DNA of 64,000 nucleotides from Podochytrium sp. JEL0797 (taxonomy: Eukaryota; Chytridiomycota; Chytridiomycetes; Chytridiales; Chytriomycetaceae): assembly GCA_027596195.1 (NCBI GenBank), contig JADGJG010000019.1:1-64000 (forward strand), in the 5' to 3' direction. Below are positions 12,501 to 24,200 of the stretch, piece after piece (position 1 is the stretch's first letter; the number at the start of each line of letters is the position of its first letter). The notes below the pieces were generated by a model that worked only from the letters and a program-made list of their open reading frames with translations, made no database searches and was not told the origin of the DNA. Both the position numbers and the translations under genes were made by a program.

Positions 12501-15465
12501 CTCCACGGCCCTGGCGCCGATGAATCCATTTACTGGGAGTCTCAACTCAAGCGGATCGAGCAGAACCGTAAATGGGCTGTTGGTGCGTTCGGGGAGTCGT
12601 CGGTGCATAATGTGGCGGGTGTGGCGGGTGTGGATGTGATTCGGAAGGTGAAGCGGGGCGCGGGGAGAGAGTTTGCGAGGGGGATGAGTTATCAGTTGAA
12701 TGAGACGGAGTATGCGGAGAGGGAGAGGCGGTTTCAGAAGAGTAAAATGTTGGGCGGGGCTGGGGCTGGTGGTGGGAGAGGAGGGGGTGGTGGTGTTGTG
12801 GGTGGGGTGGGGGAGGTTGGGGAAGTGTTGAAGACGGTTCCGTGGGCGGAGGGGTTGGTGAAGGTGAAGGATGTGTTGGTGGCGTTGGGGTGTTGGAATG
12901 AAGAGGTTGCGCCGAATATTGCGAGGAGTTGAGTATTTCCCTATTTTTTTCTAGCATGGATGCAGTTGGAGTTGACTCGAGGGTTTCCTCCAAACAGCGC
13001 GTCGAAGAAAAGGCGACTTCTCCGTCCTCGAAGACGCCCTCCTCGCGCGCGGAATCAGCACTTTTGGCGCCAAAGATGTCCCCTCCATCCGCGCCTACTG
13101 TCTCCCGACCAAATCGATCGACGCGATTTCCACACGCATAAAACTCAAGGCAGCACGCGGAAAAGGAGATTCGTACCTCAAAACGCTGCTCGAGAGACCG
13201 TTTGTGCCGTTGACGGTGTTTGAACGCGATGTCATGCGGGAGGTGAGAGAGCACCTCAAAACCCCACTCCTCGTATGCTGACACGTAAATATACAGGGAA
13301 TTCGAGACCGCGGGCAATCCTTCTTCCCCGCCCTCCTCCGCCTCTTCCCGCACCACCCCACCTTTGTCCTCTGCGCCGTCTGGGAAACCATGTTCATCTC
13401 CCGCGAGGTATCCGTCGTGGCGCCTGATGCTGCAGAAGTGCGTAGAATCGTGGAACGACAAGCGGCCGCGCAGGAAGAGGAAATGGCGACTCCGCGTGCT
13501 GGGGGTGTTGAAGTGGAGGAGGTGGGAGGTGGGAATGGGTCTGAGGAGGAAGAAGAGGATGATGAGGAGTCTGAGGATGATGAGCAGAGTCGGGAGTCGG
13601 AGGAGGAGGATGGGGAGGGGAGTGGGGGGGATTCGGATAGTGATATTTTCCGGTTCTTGGTGAGTTTATTTTTTTGTGGGGGGGAGTGAGAGGGTGTGTG
13701 TGTGTGTGTTGATTTTGAAATGGCAGGTGTTTGATGAAGTTGATGACGCTGATCACGACGATGTGGAGGGAGATCGTGATTGGTCTGAAAATAGCGGGTC
13801 TGCGAGTCGCAAACGAAAGGAGAGGAGCGATGAGGAAGACCAACAGATCACGGATACGTCTGTGGCGGAAGCGTCTTCGGATGTCGAAAGTGTTGTGAGC
13901 GATGACGATTTTATTCGCCATTTCATGAGTGACGCGCCGGATGTGCTGAACGAGACACAAGGAGGAGAAGAAGGGGTTGTGAAGGAGGAAGCTGCTGCTG
14001 CTGGGTGTGTGAATGATGATGATTTGTTCAAGTTGGATTCTCCGGTGAAGCCTGTTTCGGCCAAGCGGCGCAAAAAGTCGGTGGCGACGCGGTTGCAGCC
14101 GGAGGAGACGCAGGAGAATTCGTGGGCGAATACGACCAAGGCGAGGGATTCGAAAGCGAACGCGAGAAAGTTGGTGCGCATTTTTTGTTGTTTTGGTTGA
14201 GATGGCGGACCATTTTAGCTGATTTTTTTTGTAGTGTTTGGCTTCCAAGTCGGCGAGCAATAGCACGTTGGGGCGAGGGCTTGCTGGGAGGGGGAAGAAG
14301 AAGACTGCGACGTTGATTCCTACGCTTCGATCGGGATCACCAACTCCGACTCCTTCTGCAATGCTGGATGCCGATTTGATGACCTTGTTCAAGAAACCGC
14401 ACCCAACAGCTCCAAGTAAGAAATTCTTTAATTTTCGCGAAAGGCCTTGGGTTGATCGATTTCGCTGATTGTTTCCGCAACAGGACAAGTCATGTCTCCG
14501 AGCAAACGATTCTCTGGCGGGCACGCGTCGCGAACCACCACCGTCAATCGCTCCGCTTCCCCACGCACCTCCTCCAAACATTCACGAAACTTTCTCATGG
14601 ACCCATCCTCTGAACCCGATTGGTTTGACGGCACGAACGGAAGCCTGTTTGACGCGAACCCGTTATTTCGCGACGGAGCCATGACTGCAAATACCAACAC
14701 CGTCTTCAGCCCTCTCACCTCGATTCACCGTCAATTTTCAGCACCTACACCGACTTCGAGGCTTGAAGATGATCTCGAGTTTATTCAGTTGACTCGACTC
14801 GCGGGTGATACTTCCGCGCTTGGGACTGCGATCCCGACACAGCAGCAGCAGCAACAGGATCCGTTTGAGTTTTTACTGTTTAGCGAGTATGATGAGTTTG
14901 AAATCACGGCTGTGCCTGGGATTGCGGCTTCAGAGGCAGGGAGGGGTGTTGGGCCGCCGACGCCTGTTGCGTCTTCGCATGGGAATAGCGGGATGATGCA
15001 GGCTGGGGGGCCGCCTTCGCGGGGGGGTGCGGGTCCGTTGGGTGTATCTGGTGGTGTTGGGAATACGCCGGTGGGGGTACAGAAGGGGAAGGAATCGGTG
15101 CGGTCACGGGAGAGTGGTGGGAGGAGGAGGATGGCTTCGGGTGGGGATGAGAATGCGGGACCCGTGGGTGGGCCGAATGGAACGGTTGGTTTTGTTTTGA
15201 TGTTTTCGGACGGGATTCTGACAACTGAAATTTTTGCAGAGCAAGAAGAAAGTGCATACTGAAGCTGAAGAGGATGGTGACTTTGTAGATCCGGCGTCGA
15301 GGAGGAGGTGGAGGCCTACTGTGGATCGTGGCAAGCGTGTAAGTGATTTCTGTTTTTTTTTCGCGCGGTAAGCGGTTCGAGAAAAATTAACTCGGTTGTG
15401 TTTTTGTATTTTAGACAAAACGCAGAGATATTGATTTGGCTGCTGCTGTGGCTGGAAAGAGATAG
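9589..15465 (+). CDS. SANT/Myb and C2HC zinc-finger nuclear protein, GON4L-like
   Basis: Sixteen exons chain in frame to 1640 residues: 9589-9714, 9786-10028, 10078-10248, 10306-10401, 10455-10739, 10800-11255, 11332-12160, 12241-12340, 12398-12927, 12998-13242, 13297-13659, 13727-14173, 14235-14415, 14484-15184, 15240-15338, 15415-15465. An N-terminal SANT-like unit (RAWTKDEDEDLK then WDLVASALENRSAQECEARW) precedes five short zinc fingers, four of C2HC type and one ending H-x4-H. Each is interrupted by a phase-0 intron directly before a Lys-His pair. Downstream a TTQLTLLTHQLNTNFQLVSQ helix, a second SANT-like unit around LLARGISTFGAKDV, a RPFVPLTVFERDV segment, acidic Glu/Asp runs, and basic Lys/Arg tails resemble GON4L-type chromatin proteins; that family name is inference. 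The exon 9/10 donor is GTTGAG. Splitting into two or three genes is possible, but no in-frame stop or phase break forces it. Confidence 0.68.
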
Positions 15466-15788
15466 TTTTTCTGTGGGCCCCTGGGCCCTTTATTTCCACC
15501 AATTTTTCTCATATTTAAACTGCTTTTGCGCTTTTCTTGCTGAATGGAATCAATCCAATACACCTTGTTTTATTATTCAATCCCTCTTCAAAGGGGTAAT
15601 GAAGTCGACGAACCCGTTGGCTATTTTTGCCGAACCAAGACACGAATGAACGCGTGTGTCTTGTTCAGGTATTTTTTTTTCAACGCCGCGTTCGCTGTTG
15701 GACGTGTTGGAAAAATGATGACAAGACACTTGATTTTAATGATACTAAACTTGATACAAACGCGAAACGCACATTCCCATCAAAAAAA
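15466..15788. other. Convergent 3' spacer
   Basis: The 3' ends of the SANT/zinc-finger gene (plus) and aspartyl aminopeptidase (minus) meet here. It is AT-rich, with no supported gene. Confidence 0.5.
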
Positions 15789-17308
15789 TCAAAGATCCAC
15801 CGTGACCTTCTTGTCAATCGCCGCAAACTCCTCAAAGAACGACTGAAACAAGTCAATCGCCGACTGCACATCCTTGACCCCACAAGTCTCACGAATCGAA
15901 TGCATCGACAACTGCGGGTTCCCGACATCAATCGTACGCAACCCAAGCTTGGCCGACAACATGGGCCCAATCGTGCTTCCACACGGCGAATCATTGCGCA
16001 CAACAAACTCTTGCAATGGCACGTTCCGCTTGGCCGCCACCTCGCGCAAGATCGCGGTCGTGACGGAAGATGTGGCGTACCGCTGGTTCGCGTTCTGCTT
16101 AATCACGATTCCTTGGTTCATGAAGGGACGGTGGTTATCCTCGTGTTTTTCAGAGTAGTTGCAGTGCACGGCGTGGGCCATGTCGGCAGAGATGAGGAAC
16201 GAACGCGTGAGGGCTTGTTCGAAGGCGGTTTTGCCGGGTTCCTCGCCGTCGAGGGTGGCGATGGAGAGGCGTTTGAGAGTCACTTCAAGGAGGTCTGAGT
16301 CGGCGCCAAAGGCTGTGTTAGAGCCGACTTCCTCATTGTCAAACAGGGACACGACGCGGATCAGCGAGTCCGTGGCCACGCTGTTGGATTCCTCTGAAAC
16401 CGACTTGACGAGGGCTTCGATGGCGCAGAAGGAGGACATGAGGTTGTCCAAACGCGCCGAGAAGATGAACTCGTTGTTGATTCCGCCAATGGTGGACGGG
16501 TGCGTATCGTACAAGCAGAGCTCAAAGTCGCCAATTTCTTCGGCTTGGATGTTCATCTGGGCAGCGAGTTTGTCGAGCAAAGCGGCGTGGTGTTTGAGGG
16601 GTTTCGAGTCCTCGGGGGTGCCGTTCAGGGACTTGGCAGCCAAGCCGAGCATTGGGGTCAAGTGAGTCTCGTTGTTGAATTTGAATCCCTCTGTGCCGAC
16701 GGTTCTGTCCAAATGGATGGCGAGGGTTGGGATTCTCAGAATGGCCTCGTCGACGCGCACCAAGCGGTGTTGGAGGGAGCCGTCGGCACCCTTGACCATG
16801 ACTCTTCCGGCAATGCCGAGGTCTCGGTCAAACCAAGTGTTCCACAGACCGCCGCCATACGTCTCGACACCGACTTTGAGGTAACCGGCGGTTTCCTTCT
16901 TTGAGATTGGTTTGACTTTGAGGCAGGGCGAGTCTGTGTGGGCGCCAATGATGCTGAAGCCGTTGCCGGACTTGTATTCGCTAGTTCGTGCGTTAATAAA
17001 CAACACCTGTCAAAACACGTCAACCACAAGAAACAAGTTCTAATTACCCGCCCACGACGAACGCCACCAGCGAGGACTGGTTTCTAGTGAAAAAGTACTT
17101 TCCGCCCTTCTTGATGTCGAATGCGTCCTTCTCGGAGATGCCCTTGAATCCCGCGCCAACAAGTCTCTTTCTTGCCTCTGCCACGGCGTGGAACGGCGAC
17201 GGCGATGCTCTGACAAACTGGACAAAGTCGGATGCGGCGGTCGAAGTCTGCGCGATGATGGTGCCCTGGGTGTGAGTGAGAACAGCAAAGGTTGTGTGGA
17301 CGCACCAT
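15789..17308 (-). CDS. DNPEP: Aspartyl aminopeptidase, peptidase family M18
   Basis: Exons 17306-17308 (start codon only), 17048-17265 and 15789-16980 give 470 residues, the usual length for this family. The enzyme removes N-terminal Asp/Glu from peptides and forms a large tetrahedral dodecamer in the cytosol or vacuole of known fungi. Seen: FVRASPSPFHAVAEARKRL, KKGGKYFFTRNQSSLVAFVV, then the zinc-binding IIGAHTDSPCLKVKP, YGGGLWNTWFDRDL, LYDTHPSTIGGINNEF, the SARLDNLMSSFCAIEAL Asp ligand, SLFDNEEVGS with catalytic Glu, and the terminal MAHAVHCNYSEKHE and CGSTIGPMLSAKLGLRTIDV. The acceptor for exon 3 (16980/16981) was chosen because it rebuilds the continuous VVGGEYKSGNGF typical of the family. 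The first coding exon being a lone ATG is inferred; a longer in-frame upstream stretch has no ATG of its own. Confidence 0.94.
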
Positions 17309-17563
17309 TTGGAAATCTTTTTCTGCCGTTGCCTTCCGGCTCTTCCGGTTCTTCCGGTGACGGTTGTATTCCCTCTGGAAAGGCCAAACCAATGCTTTCA
17401 CATTTCAGATGTGCAAGATGCTTTCGTTGATATTGTCATCAAATGATCGTAGAAAGTTCAAAACCTTCGCTTCCCCACGACAAGTGCCCTTGCCACACTT
17501 GTATTTATGTCACAAAGGGAGGAGAGGGTTATAATACACGTCCAAGCTTCGAAACCATCGAAA
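17309..17563. promoter_or_regulatory. Shared promoter region between divergent genes
   Basis: About 255 bp separate the start codons of the minus-strand aminopeptidase and the plus-strand acetyltransferase. The 5' leaders and promoters of both must lie here. The motif TATAAT sits near 17530, about 30 bp before the acetyltransferase start. Confidence 0.4.
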
Positions 17564-18379
17564 ATGAACCACCACGAATTCGAATCCGCCGAAAACCTCG
17601 GCACCGCAGAAACCTCGCGACGCTTCCCCTGGGGTCTCACTCTCTCGAACACTTCGATTCCAGATCACTGGATGGGAAACGCAACTTATGTCAACCCTAA
17701 TTTCTTTCTCGCTCATCAAGATATCGAATCCGCCATCGACTCCATTCTCGAAATGAAGCAAGCCGCTCCAACCTCCATGCTGTGCTTCCAAATGAGCTGG
17801 TCCAATACTCACCCACCTTGTCGAACTTCCAGCCACGACGCGTGGAAATCGGCGCTTCTCCGTCGAGGTTTCGAGCTCGACTTGACACCCGCCAAACTCA
17901 TGAAGTGGTCTATCGGTTCCATCGAGTCTCTCCTCCCATTCCAAACTCTTCCCTTCAAAGTCCTCGACTCAATAGACGACATCATGCTCGCCGACAAAGA
18001 ATCCGCCCCATATTCCAACCACAAGTGGTGGAAATCAGTTCGCGCCGCACAACGTTCAAAGGGACCCGCGTACGGCTTGTTTATGGCTTCTTTGGACCCG
18101 CAAACGAATCAACCCGTTGCGATTGTTTCGATTCACGCGATTCAAGGAAGCATCGCAATGGCAATCAATTGGTGTGGAACGAATCCCGCGTTTGGGAGAC
18201 GAGGGCATGCTATGAATGCGGTTTCGAGGGCGTTGGAGCATGTTGTGAGGGAATATGAATGTCAGGAGGTCTATTTGACTGCGGTGGATGAAGGGCCGGA
18301 GATAATGTATCAGAGAATTGGGTTTGAGGTCGAGGAGGACGTGGTGGAATGGAAGTTTTTGAAGCCTGTCGCGTTTTGA
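17564..18379 (+). CDS. GNAT-family N-acetyltransferase, copy 1
   Basis: A single-exon 271-residue protein, starting at MNHHEFESAENLGTAE. The open frame extends 19 codons further, but the downstream ATG matches the start of the tandem copy. The C-terminal half shows the GNAT acetyl-CoA-binding pattern: an AIVSIHAIQGSIAMAINW strand, then NPAFGRRGHAMNAVSRALEH (R/Q-x-x-G-x-A loop and helix), and a final EVYLTAVDEGPEIMYQRIGF strand-helix. The N-terminal half (WMGNATYVNP, AWKSALLRRGFELD) is less clear and may be a degenerate second GNAT fold. The substrate is unknown. It is the upstream member of a direct tandem pair with the gene at 18878. Confidence 0.75.
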   Translation: MNHHEFESAENLGTAETSRRFPWGLTLSNTSIPDHWMGNATYVNPNFFLAHQDIESAIDSILEMKQAAPTSMLCFQMSWSNTHPPCRTSSHDAWKSALLRRGFELDLTPAKLMKWSIGSIESLLPFQTLPFKVLDSIDDIMLADKESAPYSNHKWWKSVRAAQRSKGPAYGLFMASLDPQTNQPVAIVSIHAIQGSIAMAINWCGTNPAFGRRGHAMNAVSRALEHVVREYECQEVYLTAVDEGPEIMYQRIGFEVEEDVVEWKFLKPVAF

Positions 18380-18877
18380 GGCTTAACTGATCATCCGGAT
18401 GAATCAGGAATGCCGCTCGGATGAACGAAAGCAAATAAATTTCGGGCCCTTGTCGTCCCACTGCAAATGCTTTCCAGCTCTCAATCCATCCGTGAGCCAG
18501 CCCACGTCGACACTCTGGCTGAACTTATGTACAACAACCGAGATATGTTTCTTTTGCGGACGCTTGAGGTTTACAAGTTTATTTTTTGTTAACCCGGGTG
18601 GGTGTACCAACCGAGTCATATCAAAGAATGAATTGTATGATTATGGTAGTGATTATCACTAGCTCCCTGAACCTCACAATGACTTGGAATCGAATAAGAA
18701 TTTGGGAACTTTCAAATCCAACCCCCCGCGATCCGAATTACTACGCGTTCCAAAACCTCGGCCACCCCATATTCGTTGGAAAGCAAAACCGAGTCGCATA
18801 CTTACTACGTGGAAAGTTGCGCTCATTTTTGCGCGTGGAGGTGCCCTGGGAGGTGCCTGCAATGCGAAAACAAAAAG
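18380..18877. other. Spacer between the tandem acetyltransferases
   Basis: About 0.5 kb with no supported gene. It must carry the copy 1 terminator and copy 2 promoter. Open frames run through it, but their predicted peptides show no similarity to the flanking genes. Confidence 0.5.
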
Positions 18878-19723
18878 ATGAGATACACCGCCTTCGAATC
18901 CACCGAGAACTCTGGAACCGCCGAATCCATCACCCAACACGGCTGGGGTATAACCCTCTCCACTCCATCCATCGCAGACCACCACATGGGCAACGCAACA
19001 TACATCCACCCCACCGCTGCTATCACTCCGCCCCAAATCGAAGCCGCGATCGACTCCGTTCTTGATCTCAGAACAAACCTGCCAGCTGCCACGCTGTGTT
19101 TCCAAATCATTTGTTCCATCACGTATCCGGTGGAAGACCAAGCAAGTCTCGAAGCGTGGAAATCTGCTCTTGTTGCACGCGGGTTCGAATTTGAGGAGAC
19201 GAAAGCCATGTTGATGAAGTGGTCTGCAACGCCAAAGAACCTCGAAAGGATCAAACAGTTTGTAAAGGGTCCGTGTCGCGTGTTGGAATCGATTGAGGAA
19301 GTATTAACCGCGGATGGCGGGTCGTCCGCGTATTCGGGGCAAGAGTGGTTGAGGAAAGTGCGTGAAAGACAGCTTGCGAAAGGACCTGGGTATGGCTGTT
19401 TCATGGCTTCTCTGGATCCCGGGATGAATCAACCTGTTGCGATTGCGTCTGTTCATGTGATGCAAGGAACTGTGGCGCCGAAATGCGCCGCGGTAAACTG
19501 GTGTGCGACGAATTCTGAGTTTCGAAGGAAGGGGCATGCGGCGAACGCGTTGGCGAGGGCTTTGGAATATGTGGTGAAAGAGTGTGGGTGTGAGGAGGTT
19601 TATCTAACAGCTGTGGATGAGGGACCAGAGGTGTTATACAAGAGAATGGGGTTTGTGGTTGAGGAGGACGCTTGGGAGTGGCAGTTTGTGAAGCCAGCCG
19701 CATTGATGGCAGTGAATCAATGA
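18878..19723 (+). CDS. GNAT-family N-acetyltransferase, copy 2
   Basis: A single-exon 281-residue protein starting MRYTAFESTENSGTAES. It is collinear with copy 1 over its whole length: shared HMGNATYIHP versus WMGNATYVNP, AWKSALVARGFEFEE versus AWKSALLRRGFELDL, FMASLDPGMNQPVAIASVH versus FMASLDPQTNQPVAIVSIH, and EVYLTAVDEGPEVLYKRMGF versus EVYLTAVDEGPEIMYQRIGF. The acetyl-CoA loop reads FRRKGHAANALARALEY. The two differ by many substitutions and small indels, so the duplication is not recent. A further in-frame 34 codons upstream of the chosen ATG are not conserved with copy 1 and are left out. Confidence 0.75.
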   Translation: MRYTAFESTENSGTAESITQHGWGITLSTPSIADHHMGNATYIHPTAAITPPQIEAAIDSVLDLRTNLPAATLCFQIICSITYPVEDQASLEAWKSALVARGFEFEETKAMLMKWSATPKNLERIKQFVKGPCRVLESIEEVLTADGGSSAYSGQEWLRKVRERQLAKGPGYGCFMASLDPGMNQPVAIASVHVMQGTVAPKCAAVNWCATNSEFRRKGHAANALARALEYVVKECGCEEVYLTAVDEGPEVLYKRMGFVVEEDAWEWQFVKPAALMAVNQ

Positions 19724-19922
19724 ATGGAAACATGCACACACATTTGTGAACATTTTTATTCCACCCCATTGGAGTCTTTTAACGTACACATTCGCTCATA
19801 GCGCTCAATAATTTCTATATCCTTTCCCAAACAGAAAACCACTTTTTATTAGAACACTTCCGAATTTGTAGGAATTTGTCACTTGCTTTCGCCACTTTTT
19901 CTCTCACTCTCCCACAGTACCC

Positions 19923-21180
19923 ATGCAAAGATATCCGATCTCTCTGAAAAGAAGTTTCTGTCGCTCTCAAGAACAGCGTCTCTCTCGATTTTTATTTTTT
20001 CAGCAAACGGCGACCCCCCCCTTGCCGTTTGTGGTTTTATGTAATATAAAAATCAGAGAGCTTGAACCCCTCTCACTTGGACCTTTCCTTCTTTCCAATT
20101 GTAAAATATTTTTCGCCAAACTGTCCCTTTCTCTACTTCCAATTTTGTCTCTCTTGTTGCCACTTTCTCTCTCCCTCTCACTCAGTTTTGTCTCTCACTC
20201 TCCCACAATTCCCCCCTCTCTTGAAGATACCTCGTCTCTTTCGAAATAAGTGTCATGTCTCTCTCAAGACCATCGTCTCTCTCGATTTTTATTTTTTCAG
20301 CAAACGGCGACCCCCCCCTCGCCGTTTGTGGTTTTAATATAAAAATCAGAGAGCTTGAACCCCTCTCACTTGGGCCTTTCTTTCTTTCCAATTGTAATAT
20401 CTTTTTCGCCAAACTCTCCCTTTCTCTACTTCCAATGTTCCGATTTTGTCTCTCTTGTTGTGACTTTCTCTCTCCCTTTCACTCAGTTTTGTCTCTCACT
20501 CTCCCACAATTCCCCCCTCTCTTGAAGATACCTCGTCTCTTTCGAAATAAGTGTCATGTCTCTCTCAAGAACAGCGTCTCTCTCGATTTTTATTTTTTCA
20601 GCAAACGGCGACCACCCCCTCGCCGATTGCGGATAAAATCGAAATTCGAGATAGAGTTGAAACCTCTCACACCCATTTGACCTCTCTCTACGTATAATTG
20701 CATTCTCTGCATCGCCGAACTCTCACACTCTATAGTTACAATTGCATTATCTGTATCACAGAATTTGTTCGTTCCGATTTGTCTCTGCCTTTCGTCGTTT
20801 TCTCTCTCATACTCCCGCAGTTTCCGTCTCTCTTACAAATATCACATCTCTCTCAAAAAAATATCCGTCTTTCCCCATAAAAACTTATCTCTCTCAATTT
20901 TTATTTTTTCCGCAAACGGCGACCCCCCCTCGCGCATTGCGGAAAAAATCAAAATGAGAGAGAGTTGCAGCCACTCACTCACATTGTGGCATTTACCTTC
21001 TCTCTAATTCCACTTGGATTCTTGTCTCTCTCAAGAAAAACATCTCTCCCGATTTTGATTTTTCCAGCAAACGGCGACCCCCACTCGCGCATTGCTGATG
21101 AAAAAATCAAAACGCGAAAGGGAATTGCAACCCCGCTCTCACTCCCATTTGACAACTCGCTCATATTCCCCATATGACTT
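19923..21180 (+). repeat. Tandem array of about 300-bp CT-rich units
   Basis: A core of about 40 bases (TTTTTATTTTTTCAGCAAAC, then GGCGACCCC and a C run) recurs near 19985, 20280, 20580, 20893 and 21045. Between cores, blocks such as GAGAGCTTGAACCCCTCTCA, long TCTCTC tracts and TTTTGTCTCTCACTCTCCCA also repeat. Spacing is about 300, 300 and 310 bp, then a shortened 150-bp unit. The first two full units are nearly identical over long stretches; later ones drift. Open frames through the array are repeat artefacts rather than a gene. Confidence 0.85.
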
Positions 21181-21266
21181 GCCACCTTCCTCTCACAAAG
21201 GTGAACACATCGTCAAGACCACCTTTAGCGATGCGAGCGTTGTCCCCTCGAACAAAAAATACACTT

Positions 21267-24200
21267 TTATTTCGTCATGCAAAACACATGCACAACAAGA
21301 TCCTTGGTATATGCCGCAAACACACTCCCCGCAATCTTTTTGCGACACCGCGCACAGAGAGTGTCTTCATGAATCGTTACATGCACGTGTTGCGCCTCGA
21401 TCAGTTGTTCTTGAACCTGGGGTACGACAAATGTGAATCGAACGCGACTTTGTCACCAAAAAAAGGCGTCAAACTCACATTAATATGTTCCATTTTGGCA
21501 ACCCCCAACCCCACCATCGAATTCCTTCCCGCAAAATGCAGTTCCGACAACGCCTTGTCAAAGTACGCAACCACGTTCGAAAGCGGCAGCGTCGCGGGGA
21601 GGAGATGTACGGCTTTCGTGCCGTCAATGAATCCGCCGTACCGCACGACAAAGTCGACGATTTGATCCATCCCGATTTTGGCGCCTGCTGATGATTTGTG
21701 GAGGTCGAGGAGGAGGGAGAGGAGGGTGATGAAGATGTCTTTGGATGTGGTGTCGGAGGGGGAGTAGTGGATTTCGCAATATCTGTGTTGCCAGGGTGGA
21801 GAAGTGGATTCAGAACAACAAAACAGGGCAAAGAGGGCAACGAGAACACGCCACCGTTCAGCAAGCTCATAATTAGCGAGTTTCCCAACACAAATCTCCA
21901 ACGCTTCCGTGTGTCGCTTCAAGCGGCCCAGGACGGTCGTTCGCTCTTCCAGAAGCACTGCCAAGAAAATCAAAGCGTTAAACAACTAATCCCACCAGAA
22001 AATCAAATCTCGCACCATCTTCCGGAAACAGCGAAACGATTCGTTCTGGCCGATACCACCTGCTCGACTCCAAAAACACAACCAATCGTTTTCGCATCTC
22101 GTAAAACTCTGCATTGATATCTGCACAAATGGAAATGAGACGCTTGCAAGAGGCAATGTAACAGAAAATCACAAACCATCCCCATCTTCCATCTCCAACA
22201 CGCGCCCCCCAGTCTGCGGAGGATTCCCGTCCATCACGGCCATCGTGTCCACGAGTTCCTGGAGGTACAGCAGCACGAGGCGGTCATGGAATTCGGGCTG
22301 TTCGCTCTTGACTTTCTGGATGAGGTGTTCGAGGTATTGGGTTTCGAGGACGGGTGATTTGTGTTCGAAAAAGGCGAGGATTTTTAGGTAGGTCTTGAGC
22401 GGGATCTGGAGGAAGGGAGCCAGGCGATCAGATCAGTCACGTCTCGAATATCGAAATGTGGCAAAAACCACGAGATGCTTACTTCTTCGTATCGATCGAT
22501 GAAGACCTATCAAATTCGAGTTTAAGAAGAGTGAATTAGAGAGAAGCTGTGTCGAGACAAAAGGGGCGGAGGGGGGGTTCTAATCTCACACTCATCCCAT
22601 CTTGAACGCTGCGCTCAAATACTGGTTCCACAAACTCGGTAAACAAATTAATATGTGCGTTGATGTCCAGTTTTTGCAAGTATGCCTCGATTCCGTTCGC
22701 CCTGTGCGTCAAAGAAGTTAAGAATCAAAAAGCAGAAAAACACGTGTGGTTTCGAAACTCAACTCGGTCAAATTCTCCAACGCTTTCCGATGCTCTCCCT
22801 TCCCATAATAAAAGTCAATTAACTCGCGATATTTCTGAATTAACACAGGTGCAATCAGTTTTCCGAATCGAGAACCTTTCAGCTTCTTCTCACCCCTCTG
22901 GCCTTCAACGCATTCTCGGATTCTTCCAAATCACAAAAATTCTCCACTCGCACGAGTGATCCCACCAGCGCTTCATTGACGACCAAGTACACCTTCAAAA
23001 GTGTCGTGTCGACCACTGATGACAGAAACACGGCGTCTTCAGCGTTCGAGCTTTCAGGAAGGAACGGGAGTGGGTCCGGCACACCATAATCGCTGCCGCT
23101 GAAGAGTGACGGCGCGGTGATTGTAGCCTCTGTGTTGATAGAGCGGGCCGCGGCTTGGTGGAGAAAGGGGATCGAAGCGGATGGTCGTTGGTGAAGTCTG
23201 CGGAGTCGGGAGAGTGTTTGGCGTTGGAGGATGAGGTAATCTTTGAGAGCAGCGAGGGCGACTGGGTCTGTTTTTTGGATGTCAAACTTGTGCCCTTTCG
23301 AAAAAAGGATGCTCGAAAAACCTGTGACTGGGGGTTCTGAGTTGGGTCCCATGAGGGAAAACTGGGGAAACAGGTTCACGATATCGATTGGAGACGCGCG
23401 CAGCTCTGAGAGAAGGGAGATGGCTTCTTCGTATTTGTGTTCCGTTGTGAAGGTGTAATGCGCGTAGAGTCCTCGGACGCGAATGATGTTGGAAATCTGA
23501 CGAACGGAAATCAGAGAGTCGGCCAATCGCGCTCACTTTCACCCAGAATACCTTCTCTTCTTCGGAAGCAAAATCAAGCTCCTCAATCAATCGTTGCGCT
23601 TCGATAAACTGATTCGACGCGATCAAATATTCAATCTGGTCCTCGAACGAAACGGGCAAGAGTCTCCAAATGCAGTTTGTGTTTGCAATGTGAATCAGGG
23701 AGTTTCCTCCCAACGCGACAAGCTCAGAATCGCGAAACTCCATGCGCTGAACGATTCCACCGGTCGTGAGACTCCGGACCTCGAGGGAGCCTGAGATCAG
23801 AGCGACGACGTAAGGCGCTGAAAATGCTGAGTATGGAATGGTATCGTATCAGACTGTGGATGCAACGAAATTGGCGAAATCGTACTGATAAAATCGGGTG
23901 GCCCAGACCACTCCAAATCGCGCTCAACCAGAGAACTTCCGTCAGCATTGACAAACACACCCGAATCTAATAAAATCCCTCAGCGAATTAGAAACACAGG
24001 GCTCGAGGAAAATCTGAACGAAATGCGCACCGTGGTTCGTGAGCATCAGTTGTCCTTTTGGAAGCTCTGCAATTCCCAGCTTCATCCCACTCCCAGAAAC
24101 CACTGAAAAGTAGGAGTTGTTGAATTTGTAGAGTTCCGTGATTGCATTCGTGTCGAGTGAAACAGTGAAATATCCGCGCTTCGGGTGCGCATAAGCGATT

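Noticed and set aside
13394..14581. 395-codon minus-strand open frame
   Set aside because: Antisense to several exons of the SANT/zinc-finger gene. It crosses that gene's introns, and its His/Pro/Arg-rich peptide has no recognisable content.
15627..16298. 223-codon plus-strand open frame
   Set aside because: Runs antisense to the well-supported M18 aminopeptidase.
19923..21180. Repeat array considered as a CRISPR or a coding repeat
   Set aside because: Units are about 300 bp and CT-rich, with no short repeat-spacer pattern. The organism is eukaryotic, and the open frames exist only because the repeat lacks stops in one phase.
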